Shown: positions 4,410-7,701 of the stretch, one piece after another | Position numbering within the stretch: position 1 is the first letter of the stretch | Layout: the number at the start of each line of letters is the position of its first letter | Source: JAISST01 sp050434145 | GTDB taxonomy: Bacteria; Fusobacteriota; Fusobacteriia; Fusobacteriales; Fusobacteriaceae | Length of the DNA stretch: 7,701 nt | Assembly: GCF_050434145.1 (NCBI RefSeq) | Contig: NZ_JBNPVX010000062.1 | Location: forward strand, 1-7,701 | Reading direction: 5' to 3' | Notes under the pieces: generated by a model | The model's database searches: none | Told to the model about the DNA's origin: nothing | The model's input: only the letters and a program-made list of their open reading frames with translations | Program-made: the position numbers and the translations under genes

Positions 4410-7238
4410 ATGAGAAATGTATCATTAAAAAGTAAGATTTTGGCATTGTTAACTGTTGCTGCACTTATGACAAGCTGCGGCGGTGGTGGTGGCGGAGGTG
4501 GTGGAAGCAGCAGTGGTGGTAATAATACAAACACACCAGGCCCAAGTGTATCATTACCAAATTCTGAAAGAAATAATGGAAAAGGTACAGTAGGAAAATT
4601 TGATAAGAACTTTTCTAACAAAACAGCCTTGATAGGGGTAATAGACTCATCATTTGATATGAATAGATTATCTGAAATATCTAAACAGATTTCTGTAGAT
4701 AGTGAAAATCATGGAACTGGGGATAGAAAACTTGGTAATGGTTTCACACATGGAGAAAATGTAGTATTAATAATCACTAAAGATTCAAAGGATAATTATA
4801 TCTATGCAGCAGGGGCAGCAAAAGGTGATAATTTATCAATTGATAGCAATATGTATATAAATCTTTATAATAATGGTGTAAGAGTCTTTAACCAATCATT
4901 TGGAAGTCCTGTTGACTTAACAGCCAGCAACTATCCTAAAGAAGGTGGATTTATAAAGTTTTATAAAAAAGCAGTAGAAAATAATGCAATATTTTTATGG
5001 GCAACTGGGAATGAAAGTGAGCATAGTAATGGGATTGATGAAGTTGCAAGCTCAGATGCAAGATTACCAGAATTATATTCATATTTAGAAAAAGGTTGGA
5101 TTGCAGTAACAGCAGTTGATTCTAATACAGGATTAATTGCAGATTATGCAAATTATATAGGAAAAAAATCACAGAATTGGGGAATAGCTGCTATAGGTGA
5201 TTACAAAATTGGCTCTGGAGGAATTTGTGGGACATCATTTGCAACTGCTGCAGTATCTAGAGCAACTGGAAAAGTAATGTATAAATATCCTTGGATGACA
5301 CCAGATATAGTAAAAATAGCTTTGCTTACTACAGCAGATGATAAAGGTGCTCCTGGAGTAGATAGTGTATATGGATGGGGATTATTAAATGAAGGAAAAG
5401 CACTAAATGGACCAGCTAGCTTTGATAAAAGATTAGCATTTGATTCAGTGGGAGCTAAAACAGATAAAATAACTATTAAAATAGATGATGATAAACAAGA
5501 AAATTTAATAGATTGGAAGCAATTTACTTTTTCAAATAATATAAGTGGAGATGCAGGTCTAATATTAGAAAGTACAAAAGGTGAGGGAACTTTAATTTTA
5601 AGCGGAATGAATACATATTCAGGAGACACAATAATAAAAAATGCAGTATTAATGGTTACAAATGAATTGAATTCAAAAGTAGAAATAAGTGCACAAGGAT
5701 TTTTAATAGCTAATGGAAATAGTGAACCTGATGGTTCTGGTACGAAAAGAATAGTAAAAATAAATAAAGATATAAACAATAAAAGCGGCTTAACTGTCGC
5801 AGGTGGCGGATTAAAAATAACAGGTGATTATGTTGGTAGCTCTTCTTCATATTTAATTCTATATCTTGATTCAAAAATTCATGTAACTGGGACAATGGAT
5901 CTAGGTGGAGGAACAGTAATACCAGCCATAAGTGATGACATGTGCTTGATTCCAAGTGGTACAACTAGGACAGTTACATTAGTTCAAGCAGATGGTGGAA
6001 TTATCAATAATGGTAATTTTGATCCATATGAGGATGATAATGCAAATGATTACTTCACTTTATCAGAAACATGGTCATCAAATACCTTAAATGTAAATTA
6101 TACAAGAAATTCGACAGCACATGTAGCTGCAGCTATGAGTTATATGTCTGCAAGTGTAATGAATACTGGAGAAAACTTAGATAGAACATTTGATAGATTG
6201 GCACTGACTGAAGAAAACTCTGAATTCAAGTCAGCAGCTTCAGAAATATTAAGGACACCAGCAGCTTTATTGCCAAGAACACTGGACTCACTATCTGGAG
6301 AAATATATGCATCTGCTCAAAACCTTACTTTCAAGCAATCTAGAGAAACTAATAGAAATTTATCTGAAAGATTACATTTGATTAATAGCGAAGAAAATAG
6401 GGGGGGAACTGGAGTATGGTTCAACTTCCTTGGGGCTGATGGAGAAATTTATCAAAAAGGATATGCAAAGGCAGATACCGAATTATGGGGAGGACAAGTA
6501 GGACTAGATACTGCTCTTACAGATAGATTTATTATTGGAGGATCAGTATCAGCTACTAAAGGAAAGGCTGACTTCAATAAATACGCTGGAAAATCTGAAA
6601 GCACAAGTATAACAGCGTCAGTGTATGGAATTTATAACTTTGGAGATGATTACAACGGATTATATACATTAGGTAGATTAGGTGTAGGATTCGTAGATAC
6701 AGATGTAGAGAGAGATATTTGGATAAATACAAAAGTAGATCATTTGAAAGCAAGCCACGATGATACTGTATATTCTGCATATGTTGAATTAGGTTATAAA
6801 ATACCTGTAAATCATGTACTTACATTAACTCCATATATGGGATTATCTCATGATACAGTACATCGTGGAAGTTTTAATGAGAAAAATAGCTCATTTGCAA
6901 TAAAATCAAGTAGTACTACATATGATCAAACATCAGCAGTATTTGGATTACGTGCAGAAGCGAAATTTAATAGAGTAAAATTTCATACTACAGTGCAGCA
7001 TATGTCGGCTTTTGGAAAAGAATATCTATCTTTCAAAGCCAAATATGTAGGGGATACATCAGGGGACCACATAAAAGTAAAAGGGGCAAGCTTACCTAAG
7101 AATACTACATGGGTAGGAGTAGGTGCAGATGTAGAATTAACAGAAAATTTGTCAATAAATGCAAGTTACAATGTCTCAATAGAAAGATCAAGAGTATCTG
7201 ATAATGTAGGATCAATTGGATTTAGATTTAAGTTTTAA
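4410..7238 (+). CDS. Subtilisin-like (S8) serine protease autotransporter with lipoprotein-type signal
   Basis: A 942-residue type Va secreted protease. A signal peptide (1-22) has a positively charged start, a hydrophobic core and LMTSC ending at Cys23, a relaxed lipobox (Met rather than Leu at -3). Nine glycines (24-32) and a Ser/Gly/Asn linker follow. The S8 domain (about 70-335) has the catalytic residues Asp79 (GVIDS), His114 (THGENV), oxyanion Asn201 (ATGN) and Ser276 (GTSFATA). A short beta-helical stalk (about 340-565) contains an autotransporter-associated repeat, GTLILSGMNTYSGDTIIKNA (393-412). A helical linker precedes the C-terminal beta-barrel (about 665-942), which ends in GFRFKF with a terminal Phe, as outer-membrane barrels do. 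AGGAGG (4398-4403) lies 6 nt before the start. Fusolisin of Fusobacterium nucleatum is of this general kind, and the lipobox-glycine layout resembles Neisseria NalP (from memory). A G7 run at 6400-6406 may make it phase-variable; here the frame is intact. Substrates are unknown. Confidence 0.93.
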   Translation: MRNVSLKSKILALLTVAALMTSCGGGGGGGGGSSSGGNNTNTPGPSVSLPNSERNNGKGTVGKFDKNFSNKTALIGVIDSSFDMNRLSEISKQISVDSENHGTGDRKLGNGFTHGENVVLIITKDSKDNYIYAAGAAKGDNLSIDSNMYINLYNNGVRVFNQSFGSPVDLTASNYPKEGGFIKFYKKAVENNAIFLWATGNESEHSNGIDEVASSDARLPELYSYLEKGWIAVTAVDSNTGLIADYANYIGKKSQNWGIAAIGDYKIGSGGICGTSFATAAVSRATGKVMYKYPWMTPDIVKIALLTTADDKGAPGVDSVYGWGLLNEGKALNGPASFDKRLAFDSVGAKTDKITIKIDDDKQENLIDWKQFTFSNNISGDAGLILESTKGEGTLILSGMNTYSGDTIIKNAVLMVTNELNSKVEISAQGFLIANGNSEPDGSGTKRIVKINKDINNKSGLTVAGGGLKITGDYVGSSSSYLILYLDSKIHVTGTMDLGGGTVIPAISDDMCLIPSGTTRTVTLVQADGGIINNGNFDPYEDDNANDYFTLSETWSSNTLNVNYTRNSTAHVAAAMSYMSASVMNTGENLDRTFDRLALTEENSEFKSAASEILRTPAALLPRTLDSLSGEIYASAQNLTFKQSRETNRNLSERLHLINSEENRGGTGVWFNFLGADGEIYQKGYAKADTELWGGQVGLDTALTDRFIIGGSVSATKGKADFNKYAGKSESTSITASVYGIYNFGDDYNGLYTLGRLGVGFVDTDVERDIWINTKVDHLKASHDDTVYSAYVELGYKIPVNHVLTLTPYMGLSHDTVHRGSFNEKNSSFAIKSSSTTYDQTSAVFGLRAEAKFNRVKFHTTVQHMSAFGKEYLSFKAKYVGDTSGDHIKVKGASLPKNTTWVGVGADVELTENLSINASYNVSIERSRVSDNVGSIGFRFKF
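4479..4505 (+). repeat. Nine-glycine codon run after the lipobox cysteine
   Basis: Nine consecutive GGN codons, mostly GGT, follow Cys23. The repeated GGT units could change in number by slippage without shifting the frame, altering the length of the flexible tether between the lipid anchor and the protease. The antisense reading gives a long polyproline frame that is not a gene. Confidence 0.6.
6400..6406 (+). repeat. G7 homopolymer inside the autotransporter gene (candidate contingency tract)
   Basis: Seven G's span the codons AGG GGG GGA (Arg664-Gly666), just before the beta-barrel, in a gene whose glycines are otherwise mostly GGA or GGT. Gain of one G brings a TGA at 6437-6439; loss of one brings a TAG at 6499-6501. 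Either slip removes nearly the whole barrel and should abolish secretion. Here the count is in the ON frame. Confidence 0.55.
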
Positions 7239-7257
7239 TTATAAAAAATTTAATAAT

Positions 7258-7292
7258 AAAAAAAGCACTGAGTAAAATTGGTGCTTTTTTAA
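7258..7292. terminator. Bidirectional terminator between the autotransporter and the YqaE/Pmp3 gene
   Basis: AAAAGCACT (7261-7269) pairs with GGTGCTTTT (7280-7288), one wobble, around a 10-nt loop. Six T's follow on the + strand (7285-7290), and the A run at 7258-7264 gives a T run on the - strand. It lies 19 bp after the autotransporter stop and 44 bp beyond the end of the convergent gene, so it can serve both. Confidence 0.85.
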
Positions 7293-7336
7293 TATAAAAG
7301 TAAAGTAAATATCCTCAATTTAAATGATTTAAGCAA

Positions 7337-7528
7337 CTATTGATTATTTGCTGAATTTTTTATCTTTTGATCTGTTTTATATTGACTAAGAGAATAGACA
7401 GACCAGATAGCAGCTGGAATCCATCCAATTAAAGTAATTTGCAAAATAAGACAAATTACACCAGAAATTGGTTTTTTAATAGTAAAGAATTGTAACCAAG
7501 GTAATAAGAGTGCTAATAAAAGTCTCAT
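7337..7528 (-). CDS. YqaE/Pmp3 family small membrane protein
   Basis: A 63-residue hydrophobic protein with two predicted membrane segments, about residues 3-16 and 20-46, and a short polar C-terminal tail (YKTDQKIKNSANNQ). The pattern LLALLLPWLQFF ... KPISGVICLILQITLIGWIPAAIWSVYSLSQY matches the Pmp3/YqaE (UPF0057) family, known in yeast and plants as small plasma-membrane proteolipids tied to ion and salt stress; the bacterial role is not well defined. Length is slightly above the usual 50-60. The start at 7528 is the only ATG available. Its ribosome site is unusual: AAGGGGGGGG, with eight G's at 7546-7539, ending 10 nt before the ATG. An extended -10 promoter lies just upstream. The gene is monocistronic and convergent with the autotransporter. 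Confidence 0.85.
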   Translation of the reverse strand: MRLLLALLLPWLQFFTIKKPISGVICLILQITLIGWIPAAIWSVYSLSQYKTDQKIKNSANNQ

Positions 7529-7538
7529 AAAAAATTTT

Positions 7539-7546
7539 CCCCCCCC
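7539..7546 (-). repeat. G8 homopolymer forming the ribosome site of the YqaE/Pmp3 gene
   Basis: Eight C's on the + strand read as G8 on the - strand, between the predicted -10 box and the start codon. The run replaces a normal AGGAGG; several registers can pair with the 16S rRNA tail with G-U wobbles. Length changes by slippage would shift spacing and could tune translation. Confidence 0.6.
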
Positions 7547-7564
7547 TTAAAAAATTTGCTATTA

Positions 7565-7594
7565 ATTATATCATAATAAAATTAAAAATGACAG
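7565..7594 (-). promoter_or_regulatory. Promoter of the YqaE/Pmp3 gene
   Basis: On the - strand an extended -10, TGATATAAT, has its TATAAT at 7570-7565, and CTGTCA (7594-7589, 4/6 match) lies 18 nt upstream as the -35. Transcription would start near 7558, giving a short leader of about 30 nt that contains the G8 run. Confidence 0.55.
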
Positions 7595-7644
7595 TAAAAA
7601 AATTTATTCCCGAGTTTGACAGTTGATGAAAAATAAAAAAATCT

Positions 7645-7672
7645 AAAAGTTCGATAAATTCGAGCTTTTTTT
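7645..7672. terminator. Intrinsic terminator near the right edge, orientation uncertain
   Basis: AAAAGTTCGA (7645-7654) and TCGAGCTTTT (7660-7669) form a 10-bp stem, one wobble, with a 5-nt loop. T runs follow in both directions: 7666-7672 on the + strand, and on the - strand TTTTAGATTTTTTT. No + strand gene ends here, and all three - strand frames from the right edge stop before the hairpin, so it probably ends a - strand gene lying beyond the window. Confidence 0.7.
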
Positions 7673-7701
7673 ATTGATTTTTTATTAAAAGTATGTTATA
7701 A

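Noticed and set aside
4364..4621. Antisense frame with a long proline run.
   Set aside because: It is the reverse reading of the polyglycine codons of the autotransporter, not a proline-rich protein.
5201..5779. 192-residue antisense open frame within the autotransporter gene, and a similar 122-residue one at 358-726.
   Set aside because: Both lie opposite clearly real genes and show skewed composition typical of shadow frames, with no ribosome site and no recognisable domain.
7616..7621. TTGACA as a + strand promoter at the right end.
   Set aside because: No -10 box at suitable spacing, and no + strand gene follows before the terminator at 7645.

Overview
The window comes from an AT-rich Gram-negative anaerobe, most likely a member of the Fusobacteriota (Fusobacterium or a relative). 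The reasons are strong A/T codon bias, a ferredoxin-linked 2-oxoacid oxidoreductase operon, strong AGGAGG ribosome binding sites, and a subtilisin-type autotransporter ending in an outer-membrane beta-barrel. This placement is an inference from gene content; nothing in the window fixes the species.

Left part (about 80-3860, + strand) is one operon. It encodes a small MinD/ParA-like P-loop ATPase (183-875), a 2x[4Fe-4S] ferredoxin-type delta subunit (862-1080), and the alpha (1440-2522), beta (2519-3274) and gamma (3276-3815) subunits of a 2-oxoacid:ferredoxin oxidoreductase of the VorB/KOR type. It closes with an intrinsic terminator at 3823-3858. The genes overlap or abut except between delta and alpha. 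There a 312-bp non-coding element (1101-1412) sits inside the operon. It has GTTGCAAAA-containing terminal inverted repeats, a 13-bp direct repeat on either side, and a structured core of about 49% G+C. It reads as a MITE-like insertion. Removing it leaves a normal 34-nt intergenic gap.

Middle part: a 550-bp AT-rich regulatory region (3860-4409) carries a strong promoter with A-tracts upstream, an 8-bp inverted repeat straddling its -10 box (probable operator), and a leader of about 300 nt containing a terminator-like palindrome. It drives a 942-residue S8 serine protease autotransporter (4410-7238). This protein has a lipoprotein-like signal peptide followed by nine glycines, an intact Asp/His/Ser triad, a short beta-helical stalk and a C-terminal barrel. 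A run of seven G's inside its coding sequence (6400-6406) lies just before the barrel, where any single-base slip truncates the protein. This organisation recalls the phase-variable, lipidated subtilisin autotransporter NalP of Neisseria.

Right part: a bidirectional terminator (7258-7292) separates the autotransporter from a convergent small membrane protein gene of the YqaE/Pmp3 family (7528-7337, - strand). Its ribosome binding site is a run of eight G's, a second possible slippage tract. A last hairpin terminator (7645-7672) lies before the right edge.

The oxidoreductase operon would oxidise branched-chain 2-oxoacids or 2-oxoglutarate to acyl-CoA, passing electrons through the delta subunit to ferredoxin, as in amino-acid fermentation. 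A surface protease next door fits a peptide-fermenting lifestyle, although the two units are separately transcribed. The most noteworthy observations are the two G-tracts in an AT-rich genome, the lipidated autotransporter layout and the element splitting the operon. No entirely new multi-gene system is evident.
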